Positions 37,261-45,211 of a stretch of 64,000 nucleotides of DNA are shown piece after piece. The DNA is from JAXHMB01 sp034521755. GTDB lineage: Bacteria > Bacteroidota > Rhodothermia > Balneolales > Balneolaceae. How positions within the stretch are numbered: the first letter of the stretch is position 1; the number at the start of each line of letters is the position of its first letter. Under the pieces are notes generated by a model. That model saw nothing but the letters and a program-made list of their open reading frames with translations, was not told the DNA's origin and made no database searches. A program made the translations under genes and the position numbers. The stretch spans positions 78,530 to 142,529 of the forward strand of contig JAXHMB010000006.1 in the NCBI GenBank assembly GCA_034521755.1. Direction: 5' to 3'.

Positions 37261-37626
37261 TTACTTTTCTCTGCCCTTCCAATTCACATAACCGGAAATA
37301 CCCAAAGCAACTACAAATAGTACTCCTGTCCACAAGTCAACAATATTTGCCGATACTTGAATTCCCAGCAGTTCATCCACCAAAAACTTGATGTACGAAC
37401 TTGGCATATCCATGTAACCGAGTTCCCGCCGAACCAGCCAATGCCAGTGCGTACAGGGACAATACCCAAAGCCATACCAGATACCCAATACAATCCATGA
37501 AAATGCCGTGGTCAACAACGTTAATAAGTTTAGCCTGCGGGTACTTTCCCATATCCAGCCAAAAAGATTGAATAGGATCAGCCCTGAATGAAATACCAAA
37601 AAGAATATGTCCAGGAATGCGTACAT
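37261..37626 (-). CDS. DUF2784 membrane protein
   Basis: A 121-residue membrane protein with four hydrophobic segments (about residues 5-25, 33-55, 88-112 and in between a weaker one) and the DUF2784 signatures HSGLILFNLFGW and GYCPCTHWHW with the short Cys/His run. It starts close after an A/T-rich leader; no partner genes nearby on its strand. Function unknown. Confidence 0.85.
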   Translation of the reverse strand: MYAFLDIFFLVFHSGLILFNLFGWIWESTRRLNLLTLLTTAFSWIVLGIWYGFGYCPCTHWHWLVRRELGYMDMPSSYIKFLVDELLGIQVSANIVDLWTGVLFVVALGISGYVNWKGREK

Positions 37627-37673
37627 AGCTTAATTAATAAAAGAGCGCTTTGCAAAACCCGAAAAATCGAGTC

Positions 37674-37750
37674 TGTCATTGCGAGCCTGAGAAGCAATCT
37701 CCCGATCAAAGTTCCTGAAGGGAGATCGCCACACTTCGTTCGCGATGACA
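37674..37750. repeat. Dispersed inverted-repeat element
   Basis: A 77-base imperfect inverted repeat, from TGTCATTGCGAGCCTGAGAA to GGGAGATCGCCACACTTCGT and GCGATGACA. Elements of this type (TCATTGCGAG...GCGATGAC) occur in many Bacteroidota-related genomes. No coding capacity. Confidence 0.7.
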
Positions 37751-37787
37751 GTTAGGTTTTGCAAAGATCTCTAAAAATAATTTCTGT

Positions 37788-37864
37788 GTCATCCCGAACT
37801 TGTTTCGGGATCTATAGCACTTCATAAGTAAAAGCTAAAGATGCTGAAACAAGTTCAGCATGAT
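37788..37864. repeat. Dispersed inverted-repeat element, copy 2
   Basis: A 77-base element, GTCATCCCGAACTTGTTTCG ... AACAAGTTCAGCATGAT, the same kind as 20025-20097. Its left arm is itself a hairpin TCCCGA-N7-TCGGGA, the fold seen within the pseudo-tRNAs. Confidence 0.7.
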
Positions 37865-37957
37865 ATGCTTCTATTTATTTAGAGTTTTCATTTATCAATA
37901 TTATAAAAAATTGCTCATATTAAGAGTCGATTTCTAATTCAGTTACTACATCTTTCT

Positions 37958-38725
37958 ATGCGATATTTATTTCTTGTTCTAGCACTAGTCTTATTTACCA
38001 CACATTCCACGGGGGAATGGGGCAAAAATGGTCACCGTGCCGTTGGTGATATCGCCTCCGCCTACCTTACCGATGAAGCTAAAGAACATGTAAAAAGGAT
38101 TTTAGAAGGAGAATCCATGGCCATTGCCAGTACCTGGATGGACGAGATAAAATCCGATCCTGCCTACGATCACACCCACGACTGGCATTGGGTAACCATT
38201 CCCGATGGCATGACCTATGATGAAACTGAAAAAAATCCTAATGGTGATCTTATCAACACTATTCGCACAGTTATTAAAGAGTTAAAAAGTGGTTCCTTGA
38301 ACAAGGAAGAAGAAACTGAAAATCTTAAAATGTTGATTCACCTGATTGGCGACATTCACCAGCCGCTGCATGTAGGTACGGGTGAAGATCGTGGAGGCAA
38401 TGATGTTGATGTGCGCTGGTTCTGGAGCAACTCTAATCTGCACAGAGTGTGGGACAGCGGCATGATTGATGAAAGTCAGCTGAGCTATACCGAACTGGCT
38501 GAAAGTGTTAATCACCCTACCGAAGAGGAAATTAAGGAGTGGCAAAATTCTGATGTACTGGACTGGGCCCGGGAATCTATGGAGTTGCGTGATGAAGTTT
38601 ACGACCTTCCCAGCACCAACGACATCAACTACGAATATATGTACCACAAGTACCCGATTATAGAAAAGCGACTACTGCAGGCTGGAGTTAGGCTGGCCGG
38701 TGTGCTGAACGAAATCTATGGATAG
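37958..38725 (+). CDS. S1/P1 nuclease family protein
   Basis: A 255-residue secreted zinc nuclease. A signal peptide of about 19 residues ends just before the mature N-terminal Trp (WGKNGHRAVGDIA), whose backbone and His26-type side chain bind zinc in this family. Other metal ligands appear in STWMDEIKSD, HDWHWVT, LIHLIGDIHQPLHVG, and RGGNDVDVRWF with HRVWDSG. S1/P1 enzymes cleave single-stranded nucleic acid and 3'-nucleotides. It ends at the long palindrome shared with the macro-domain gene. Probably periplasmic or secreted, scavenging nucleotides. Confidence 0.92.
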   Translation: MRYLFLVLALVLFTTHSTGEWGKNGHRAVGDIASAYLTDEAKEHVKRILEGESMAIASTWMDEIKSDPAYDHTHDWHWVTIPDGMTYDETEKNPNGDLINTIRTVIKELKSGSLNKEEETENLKMLIHLIGDIHQPLHVGTGEDRGGNDVDVRWFWSNSNLHRVWDSGMIDESQLSYTELAESVNHPTEEEIKEWQNSDVLDWARESMELRDEVYDLPSTNDINYEYMYHKYPIIEKRLLQAGVRLAGVLNEIYG

Positions 38726-38749
38726 CAATTTCAAAGCGAGACATTTTTT

Positions 38750-38783
38750 AAGATAGCGAGGAGATTAATCTCCTCGCTATCTT
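38750..38783. terminator. Perfect 34-base palindrome, bidirectional terminator
   Basis: Seventeen bases, AAGATAGCGAGGAGATT, are followed directly by their exact reverse complement with no spacer. It lies between two converging genes, and A/T-rich sequence flanks it on both sides. Confidence 0.8.
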
Positions 38784-38785
38784 AA

Positions 38786-39343
38786 TTATTTACCAAACAT
38801 CTCTTCCATCACTTCTTTGTGTACCTGCATGGCGCTGTCCCCAAAGAGTACAAAACGAATCAGTTTAACCGCAGACAGGTGCTCTGCCTCACTTGCAACC
38901 GTTGATAAGGCAATACGAGCAGCCGGCTCCATGGGATAGCCAAAAGCCCCGGTGGAAATAGCCGGAAAGGCAATACGTTCAACACCGTGCTCCTCAGCAA
39001 CCTGCAGAGCATTCCTGTAGCAATTAGCCAATAATTCATCCTCCGGTTTATCTCTCCCATAGACCGGACCCAAACAATGTATGACATAATCGTTGGGAAG
39101 ATTGTGTGCGCCGGTAATCACGGCTTCTCCCGGTGCTATTGGTGCCAGAGGTCGCGTTTCTTCCGTCAGTCCCGGTCCTGCTCCGCGATGTATGGCTCCC
39201 GCAACGCCACCGCCTATCCTCAGCTGTGCGTTGGCAGCATTTACCACAGCTTGCATGTCCGACTGATTGGCAATATCCCCTTGTTTCAGTTCCAATTTGG
39301 CATCTCCTAACTCTAACTCATTCATAATTGGCAGAACTTTCAT
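38786..39343 (-). CDS. Macro domain protein, O-acetyl-ADP-ribose deacetylase-like
   Basis: A 185-residue single macro domain that binds or hydrolyses ADP-ribose derivatives. AVVNAANAQLRIGGGVAGAI holds the conserved Asn-Ala-Ala-Asn and GGG ligand loop, VYGRDKPEDELLANCYRNA the helix, and AFPAISTGAFGYP the second loop. These are the YmdB-type residues. Upstream N-terminal residues (MKVLPIMNELELG) may be an extension; a start at MNELELGD is possible. No PARP or DarT toxin is adjacent. Confidence 0.93.
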   Translation of the reverse strand: MKVLPIMNELELGDAKLELKQGDIANQSDMQAVVNAANAQLRIGGGVAGAIHRGAGPGLTEETRPLAPIAPGEAVITGAHNLPNDYVIHCLGPVYGRDKPEDELLANCYRNALQVAEEHGVERIAFPAISTGAFGYPMEPAARIALSTVASEAEHLSAVKLIRFVLFGDSAMQVHKEVMEEMFGK

Positions 39344-39480
39344 TAAACATTAACACTCAAAATTCTTATAACTGTTATCAAACACTTTAAACTGCAAAAA
39401 CGTCAGTTTTGAATTTTCGGTACGATATTGGTCACTATTAAAGTAGAAAAACAAAACAACGATTTTAAACATATACTGAT

Positions 39481-42114
39481 ATGAATTTGAATAAATTTAC
39501 GCTTAAAGCACAGGAAGCGGTACAATCAGCGCTGGAAATTGCCTCAGGTAATAACCACCAGGCAGTTGATCCGGCCCATATATTACTGGCCCTCCTTTCT
39601 GATGCTGACAACGTGGTCAATACCATTTTAAACAAAGTAGGAGTGCGCATTCCCCAGCTTCGGGATGAACTGAACCAGCGCATCGACAAATTGCCGGTCG
39701 TCAAAGGAGCTTCGGTGTCCGGACAGTATTTGTCCAACGATTCCAAAGAACTATTTGACAAAGCCCAAAAAGCAGCTGACAAGCTTGGGGACGAATACAT
39801 CAGTTCTGAGCATGTTTTACTTGGAATGATTGATGCTAAAGGTGAGGCATCGAGCCTTTTGAAGCAGCACGGCGTTAAAAAAGATGATGTTCTCAATATT
39901 ATTTCAGATGTCCGCGGCTCACAAAAAGTAGACGATCCCAATGCTGAAAGCCGGTACAATGCACTTAAAAAATATGCACGTGATCTTACCGAACAGGCCG
40001 AAAAAAATAAGCTGGATCCGGTAATAGGCCGCGATCATGAAATTCGCAGGGTGATGCAGATCCTTTCACGCCGTACCAAAAACAACCCGGTGCTGATTGG
40101 AGAACCCGGTGTAGGTAAAACAGCCATCGCAGAAGGCATGGCACTGCGCATAAACCGAGGCGATGTACCTGAAGGCCTCAAAGACAAACGTATTGTAGCT
40201 CTGGATATGGGAGCCCTGATGGCCGGCACCAAGTTTCGAGGTGAGTTTGAAGAGCGCCTCAAAGCAGTAGTAAATGAAGTACAGGATTCCGATGGGCAAA
40301 TCATTTTATTCATTGATGAAATTCACACACTTGTAGGCGCCGGAGCCAGCGAAGGTTCTATGGACGCCGCCAATATTTTAAAGCCCTCTTTGGCTCGCGG
40401 TGAGCTTCACGCCATCGGTGCCACCACCCTGGCCGAATACCGCAAGTATATTGAAAAGGACAAGGCCCTGGAACGACGCCTGCAAACTGTAATGATTGAA
40501 GAACCTACAGTAGAAGATACCGTCTCTATCCTACGCGGACTGCAGGAGCGCTATGAACTCCACCACGGTGTCCGTATCACTGACGGAGCTATTGTTGCTG
40601 CAGCTGAGCTTTCTCATCGTTATATCGGCGATCGCTTCTTGCCTGATAAAGCCATCGACCTTATTGATGAAGCTGCTTCCCGTCTTCGTCTGGAAATTGA
40701 TTCCATGCCTGAAGAATTGGACAGTATTGAACGGCAAATTCGTCAGCTGGAAATTGAGCGGGAAGCCCTCAAGCGTGAAAAGGATAAATCCAAGATCAAA
40801 AGTATTGAAAAAGAGCTGGCGGATCTGGAAGAAGAACGAAATTCCATGAAAGCCCAATGGGACATGGAACGTGAGCTCATCCAAAAAACACGTGATCTAA
40901 AGCAAGCTATTGAAACCTCCCGCAACCGTGCTGAAAAGCTGGAACGTGAAGGCAATTATGAAAAAGTAGCCGAGCTTCGTTATGGCACCATCAAGCAGCT
41001 GGAGACCGATCTGGAAGAAGCCAATCAAAAGCTGAATGAAATCCAGGAAGGTCGCGCTATGCTCAAAGAGGAAGTAGAAAGCGAAGACATTGCTGATATT
41101 GTGGCACGCTGGACCGGCATTCCGGTTACCAAGATGCTTCAAAGCGAACGCCAGAAGCTGGTACATCTTGAAGAAGAACTGCATAAAAGAGTAGTTGGAC
41201 AGGACCCTGCAATTCAGGCAGTATCTGATGCGGTACGCCGTTCCCGGGCCGGGCTGCAGGATGAAAATCGTCCGATTGGTTCCTTCTTTTTCCTTGGCTC
41301 AACCGGTGTTGGCAAAACGGAGCTGGCCCGTTCACTGGCCGACTTCCTTTTCAGCGATGAAAACGCCATGGTTCGCATCGACATGAGCGAATACATGGAA
41401 CGACATAGCGTAAGCCGACTGGTAGGGGCCCCTCCGGGCTATGTAGGATATGATGAAGGTGGTCAACTTACCGAAGCTGTTCGGCGTCACCCCTACTCGG
41501 TAATTTTGCTGGATGAGATTGAAAAAGCGCATCCTGATGTGTTCAACATCTTACTGCAGGTACTTGATGAAGGGCGCCTGACGGATAATAAAGGCGTAAC
41601 GGTTGATTTTACCAATACCATCATCATTATGACGAGCAACATTGGGTCGCATCTTATTCAGGATAAGATTGAAGAAGTTGGTGGAGACTTCAGCGATGAG
41701 GTTTATAATGAACTTCAGGATAAACTTATGGACCAACTTAAAAAGACGATTCGTCCTGAGTTCCTGAATCGTGTGGATGACATGATCGTTTTCCATCCAT
41801 TGACCCAGGATCATATCCGGGAGATTGTGGACATCCAGTTGCAAAGAGTTCACAAGATGCTTGGCAAACGCGATATCAAAGTGAATATCACCGATAATGT
41901 CAAAGACTGGCTGGCGGTACGCGGCTATGATCCGGTGTATGGCGCAAGGCCGCTCAAGCGGCTCATACAAACGCAGATTGTCAATAAACTGGCCACCGAA
42001 CTCATCAAACGTGAGGACGAAGAAGCCATTGAGTTTGAGGCTACTTTGGCAAAAGGCGGGGAAAGTATTGAGTTTGCCGAAGTCTTTAATGATGTAGAGG
42101 AATGGGCAGATTAA
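39481..42114 (+). CDS. clpB: ATP-dependent disaggregase ClpB
   Basis: An 877-residue hexameric AAA+ disaggregase that works with DnaK. It has the N-domain with two Clp_N repeats (about 1-150), NBD1 with Walker A GEPGVGKT (near 207) and Walker B IILFIDEIH, and a long coiled-coil M-domain (about 410-530, rich in E/K/R). NBD2 has Walker A GSTGVGKT (near 604), Walker B VILLDEIEK, and the C-terminal sensor-2 GARPLKR near 825. The M-domain separates it from ClpA/ClpC. Full-length and intact. No CIRCE element was found upstream. Confidence 0.97.
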   Translation: MNLNKFTLKAQEAVQSALEIASGNNHQAVDPAHILLALLSDADNVVNTILNKVGVRIPQLRDELNQRIDKLPVVKGASVSGQYLSNDSKELFDKAQKAADKLGDEYISSEHVLLGMIDAKGEASSLLKQHGVKKDDVLNIISDVRGSQKVDDPNAESRYNALKKYARDLTEQAEKNKLDPVIGRDHEIRRVMQILSRRTKNNPVLIGEPGVGKTAIAEGMALRINRGDVPEGLKDKRIVALDMGALMAGTKFRGEFEERLKAVVNEVQDSDGQIILFIDEIHTLVGAGASEGSMDAANILKPSLARGELHAIGATTLAEYRKYIEKDKALERRLQTVMIEEPTVEDTVSILRGLQERYELHHGVRITDGAIVAAAELSHRYIGDRFLPDKAIDLIDEAASRLRLEIDSMPEELDSIERQIRQLEIEREALKREKDKSKIKSIEKELADLEEERNSMKAQWDMERELIQKTRDLKQAIETSRNRAEKLEREGNYEKVAELRYGTIKQLETDLEEANQKLNEIQEGRAMLKEEVESEDIADIVARWTGIPVTKMLQSERQKLVHLEEELHKRVVGQDPAIQAVSDAVRRSRAGLQDENRPIGSFFFLGSTGVGKTELARSLADFLFSDENAMVRIDMSEYMERHSVSRLVGAPPGYVGYDEGGQLTEAVRRHPYSVILLDEIEKAHPDVFNILLQVLDEGRLTDNKGVTVDFTNTIIIMTSNIGSHLIQDKIEEVGGDFSDEVYNELQDKLMDQLKKTIRPEFLNRVDDMIVFHPLTQDHIREIVDIQLQRVHKMLGKRDIKVNITDNVKDWLAVRGYDPVYGARPLKRLIQTQIVNKLATELIKREDEEAIEFEATLAKGGESIEFAEVFNDVEEWAD

Positions 42115-42170
42115 AACCGTAGAATATCCAATGATCCAGCAAAGATTGCCCATAAAATCCGCAAATATTA

Positions 42171-42310
42171 CTCGTTCCGCACCGATACGGAACGAGATGG
42201 AAGTATCATCCCGCAAAAATCTGGCAGCGACCTGGATGGTACGCGACCGAGTTCGGAACGATTACTATGCTCTCGCATACAATCTGGTTGCGTACCTCAG
42301 GTACGCTGCC
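42171..42310. repeat. REP hairpin pair on the left of the RAYT gene
   Basis: Two hairpins. The first is CTCGTTCCG with CGGAACGAG (42171-42196, 9-bp stem). The second is GCGTACC-TCA-GGTACGC (42290-42306), preceded by AATCTGGTT. Both types recur on the other side of the transposase in the same order. Confidence 0.8.
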
Positions 42311-42317
42311 TAATACC

Positions 42318-42854
42318 TCAACGGCGATAACAGGTAATAGTAATCGGGGCTTTCTGATCCAGATAATTATGGATTGATGAATAACTCCAATCTTCTTCCT
42401 CATTAATATATCCAGCTTCAACCGGATTCTTATGGATATAATCAATTTTCTGAACCATCATTGTATCACCGATTATTTGCTTTGGATGAAATCCCTTCTG
42501 CCATAACTGAAATTCAGATTTACCAACATTATATGTAGTATTTTTTCTGAACTTTTGCAGAACCTCATCCTCTTTCTGCCCCTTCAGATAATCAATAACT
42601 TTTCTTGCCGTATAAGATTTAAACAATCGTATCTTCTCGGCAAGATCATTTCCTGAAGCAATAAAATGAATATGATCTTCCATAATCACATACGCATAAA
42701 GTGTTACCTCACGGCGGCTTTGAAGAAATTCAAAGGAATCAAGAATAATATTAGAAATTGAATCTCTTCGGAAAACAGGTTCCCAGTTGACAACTGATGA
42801 AGTCAGGAAATAGGGATAATCTTCCTCATATATTTTATACCGGCTTCTTCCCAC
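42318..42854 (-). CDS. REP-associated tyrosine transposase (RAYT), Y1_Tnp
   Basis: A 178-residue HUH-type single-strand transposase of the IS200/IS605-related RAYT family. The HUH motif is in MEDHIHFIAS. A long helix with the recombination-site interface follows, and the region WQKGFHPKQI to IDYIHKNPVEAGYI matches the usual WQ-x-x-F/Y...YIHxNPVxAG; the catalytic Tyr is probably there. REP hairpins lie on both sides. RAYTs cut and rejoin REP sequences and are thought to spread them, mostly as single-copy domesticated genes. Intact frame. Confidence 0.92.
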   Translation of the reverse strand: MGRSRYKIYEEDYPYFLTSSVVNWEPVFRRDSISNIILDSFEFLQSRREVTLYAYVIMEDHIHFIASGNDLAEKIRLFKSYTARKVIDYLKGQKEDEVLQKFRKNTTYNVGKSEFQLWQKGFHPKQIIGDTMMVQKIDYIHKNPVEAGYINEEEDWSYSSIHNYLDQKAPITITCYRR

Positions 42855-42966
42855 TGATCTTTTTTAATTATCTTTTTTTAGTAAGACTATTAGAGTAAAG
42901 TTACCTTACAATTTTATTTACAGATGGCTTTCTTCCGGTGTCGAAATATAGTATAGATGAGAATAT

Positions 42967-43062
42967 TACGTTCCGAACCGGAGGTACGGAACGAGATTAT
43001 AATCAGCTAATAGTTCTCTCGTCATATTTAACAATCTGGTAGCGTACCTCTGGTACGCTGCC
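42967..43062. repeat. REP hairpin pair on the right of the RAYT gene
   Basis: CGTTCCG with CGGAACG (42969-42993), then 47 bases on AGCGTACC-TCT-GGTACGCT (43041-43059) preceded by AATCTGGT. The order and spacing mirror the left-hand pair as a direct repeat. Confidence 0.8.
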
Positions 43063-43091
43063 TTATCAATCAGGAAATCTTTAACTAATTT

Positions 43092-44090
43092 CTAAAATCG
43101 AACAGCCATGTCGAAGCTAACCAAGATATGCTTTTCGGCTCCAACTACTTCGGGACTGATCTGACTCATCACTAACTTCCAGGTAATAGCGGATAGACTA
43201 TATGCTCCCCCCCATTTTATAGTGCTTACATAAGGCTCAGACTCCCTGTCCAGACTGCTTTGCGATGGGCTGATTAACCCACCGTCAATAAGAGTATTAT
43301 GAATCACAAGCTTGTTCTCCCATCCAAAAAATAAAAACCATTCGTTGTCATGGTATTGGCTGTTGCTGTCAGATGAACCACCTAAATGGCTGTTAGAAAT
43401 AGCTGATTGATCAAGAGGATGAATATTTCCAAAGCGAAATGTAACTCCAGCTGACAAATCATTAAAAGCTGTCCCGGCTCGAAATCCTGTACCCGCGATA
43501 GCATCAACCTCTGATGATAAAAACCACGATCGCCGGTACTTAGCGTTTAAATTTACCACCGGTTCATTTCTAATCTGGTATTCCCACCCTTTGGGTATGG
43601 GCAAGCCAAAAAACTCATGCCATTTCCTCTGCATCTGTTCGGCTCCTGAAGCAGGGCCAATAACGCCAAGTGTTAAGGCAACATTTAGATTGTTTTTTTG
43701 CTTCCAGAATGAGTTTAGTCTGCCTTGGGCATAAAGGTAGCCGGCATAGGGCCGATCCATAAGATCAGGCATCGGGTTTTGAATAAATTTTGGAGTATAA
43801 ACCTGATGCGCAAGCTTAATATTAAATATGGTCTTTCGGTTTTCTTCCGGTATCAAACCCAGCATAGAAAACCTCTGATCTAACAGCCTGCTATATCCTA
43901 TTTGAAGCCCATTCGTATAGTAGTAATCCTGACGAAGTGCAAAATAACTGTCGTTAACGGTGGTGGCTCTAAGCTCATGCTCTAAGTTTTTATTTGCCCT
44001 TGTTTGTCCTAAGGAGACAAATACAGCTCCAAAAACCAAGCCAATTATAAGGAGAATACGAAATGAAGTATGCAAACTAAATGGCATCAA
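43092..44090 (-). CDS. LpxR-like lipid A 3'-O-deacylase family outer-membrane protein (DUF2219)
   Basis: A 332-residue beta-barrel. The signal peptide FRILLIIGLVFGAVFVSLG is followed by NDSYFALRQDYYYTNGLQIG (Asn and Asp of the family active-site loop). MPDLMDRPYAGYLYAQGR and VIGPASGAEQMQRKWHEFFG supply the conserved Arg/Pro/Tyr and Ser-His pair of LpxR. The rest is amphipathic barrel strands ending in a C-terminal Phe (MAVRF). LpxR removes 3'-acyl chains from lipid A in the outer membrane; distant homologues may have other substrates. Its start overlaps the stop of the M29 peptidase gene by four bases. Confidence 0.88.
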   Translation of the reverse strand: MMPFSLHTSFRILLIIGLVFGAVFVSLGQTRANKNLEHELRATTVNDSYFALRQDYYYTNGLQIGYSRLLDQRFSMLGLIPEENRKTIFNIKLAHQVYTPKFIQNPMPDLMDRPYAGYLYAQGRLNSFWKQKNNLNVALTLGVIGPASGAEQMQRKWHEFFGLPIPKGWEYQIRNEPVVNLNAKYRRSWFLSSEVDAIAGTGFRAGTAFNDLSAGVTFRFGNIHPLDQSAISNSHLGGSSDSNSQYHDNEWFLFFGWENKLVIHNTLIDGGLISPSQSSLDRESEPYVSTIKWGGAYSLSAITWKLVMSQISPEVVGAEKHILVSFDMAVRF

Positions 44091-45190
44091 TCTATCAAGT
44101 TTTCCGGATTCAATCCCTTTAAGTCATCGGTTATAAAGGTGCGCCCTTCGCGGATTTTTTCACCATCCAAATATACATCTGCACCAATACAAACCAAATC
44201 CCAGTGGATATTGCTTTCATTGCCATTCGGGGCAATCTCGTAATCATTGCCCAGCGTGAGGTGGTTGGAACCGTATATTTTCTCATCAAAAAGGATATCG
44301 TACATTGGCTTTTTGATGATAGGGTTAAGCCCAAAGCTGAATTCCCCAAACTGACGCGCGCCGGCATCGGTGTCCAGTATTTCTTCGAGCTGTTCGTTAT
44401 TGGAGGAATCAAAATCAATCACTACCCCATCACGCACCTCCAGTTTCACATAGTCAAAAGGCTTACCTTGATACACCGAGGGCGCATACGTTATTTCTCC
44501 ATTCACTGATGACAGGATGGGTGAAGAGAACAGCTCCCCGTCGGGTATATTTCGCTTTCCAAAACAAGGGATCCAGTTCTGTCCTTTCACGGAAAACTCA
44601 ATATCAGTGCCCTCTCCTTTCAGTTGAATCATATCGGTCTCTCGAAGACGCTTTTCCAAAGGTTTCATAGCCTCAGCAAGCTGACTGTAATCCAGCAGAC
44701 AAGCTTTGTAATAAAATTCCTTGAATTTTTCGGTAGGCATTTTGGCGTTCATTGCAAAAGCCGGAGAAGGATAGCGAAGCACCACCCAGTTAGTGTTATT
44801 GACGCGCTCTTCAAAATGGACCGGCTTCAAAAAATGATCAGAATAAGCTTTGTTTGCTTCTTTCCCTACTTCGGCCTGTTCATAAATATTTTCGGAAGCA
44901 CGAACACCTACAAATGCATCCATCTGCTTCATCAGGGGCAACTGATCAACCTTGGCCTGGTTTTTCCAGAAGCCTGCATCTCCTTGATTTACCAGCATGC
45001 GCTGAATTTCTGTATCATTAATCTGTATAAAGGGATTTGCATCCATTTCTCTGACAGTCTCAACCAAGGCCCGCATCAGTCCCATGCCATTTAAGCCAAT
45101 AAGCTGAAGCATTACATTTTGTCCTTTTTTCAGCTCACAGCTAAAGTTGAGGATTTTCTTTGAAAGTGCTTTGTCTTCTTTGGTGTACAT
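44087..45190 (-). CDS. M29 family aminopeptidase
   Basis: A 367-residue cytoplasmic metallopeptidase of the AmpS/PepS (M29) group. FSCELKKGQNVMLQLIGLNG forms the first domain; GTDIEFSVKG, the metal-Glu region with DGELFSSPILSSVNGEI and ASVYQGKPF, and later EFSFGLNPIIKKPMYDILFDEKIYGS with HLTLGNDYEI and HWDLV carry His/Asp/Glu ligands for two metals. Intact. The four-base overlap with the LpxR-like gene suggests co-translation, although the functional link between a cytosolic peptidase and an outer-membrane protein is unclear. Confidence 0.87.
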   Translation of the reverse strand: MYTKEDKALSKKILNFSCELKKGQNVMLQLIGLNGMGLMRALVETVREMDANPFIQINDTEIQRMLVNQGDAGFWKNQAKVDQLPLMKQMDAFVGVRASENIYEQAEVGKEANKAYSDHFLKPVHFEERVNNTNWVVLRYPSPAFAMNAKMPTEKFKEFYYKACLLDYSQLAEAMKPLEKRLRETDMIQLKGEGTDIEFSVKGQNWIPCFGKRNIPDGELFSSPILSSVNGEITYAPSVYQGKPFDYVKLEVRDGVVIDFDSSNNEQLEEILDTDAGARQFGEFSFGLNPIIKKPMYDILFDEKIYGSNHLTLGNDYEIAPNGNESNIHWDLVCIGADVYLDGEKIREGRTFITDDLKGLNPENLID

Positions 45191-45211
45191 ATATGCTTAC
45201 TAATTTTAAAT

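Noticed and set aside
39344..39480. CIRCE element before clpB
   Set aside because: No TTAGCACTC-N9-GAGTGCTAA-like inverted repeat is present.
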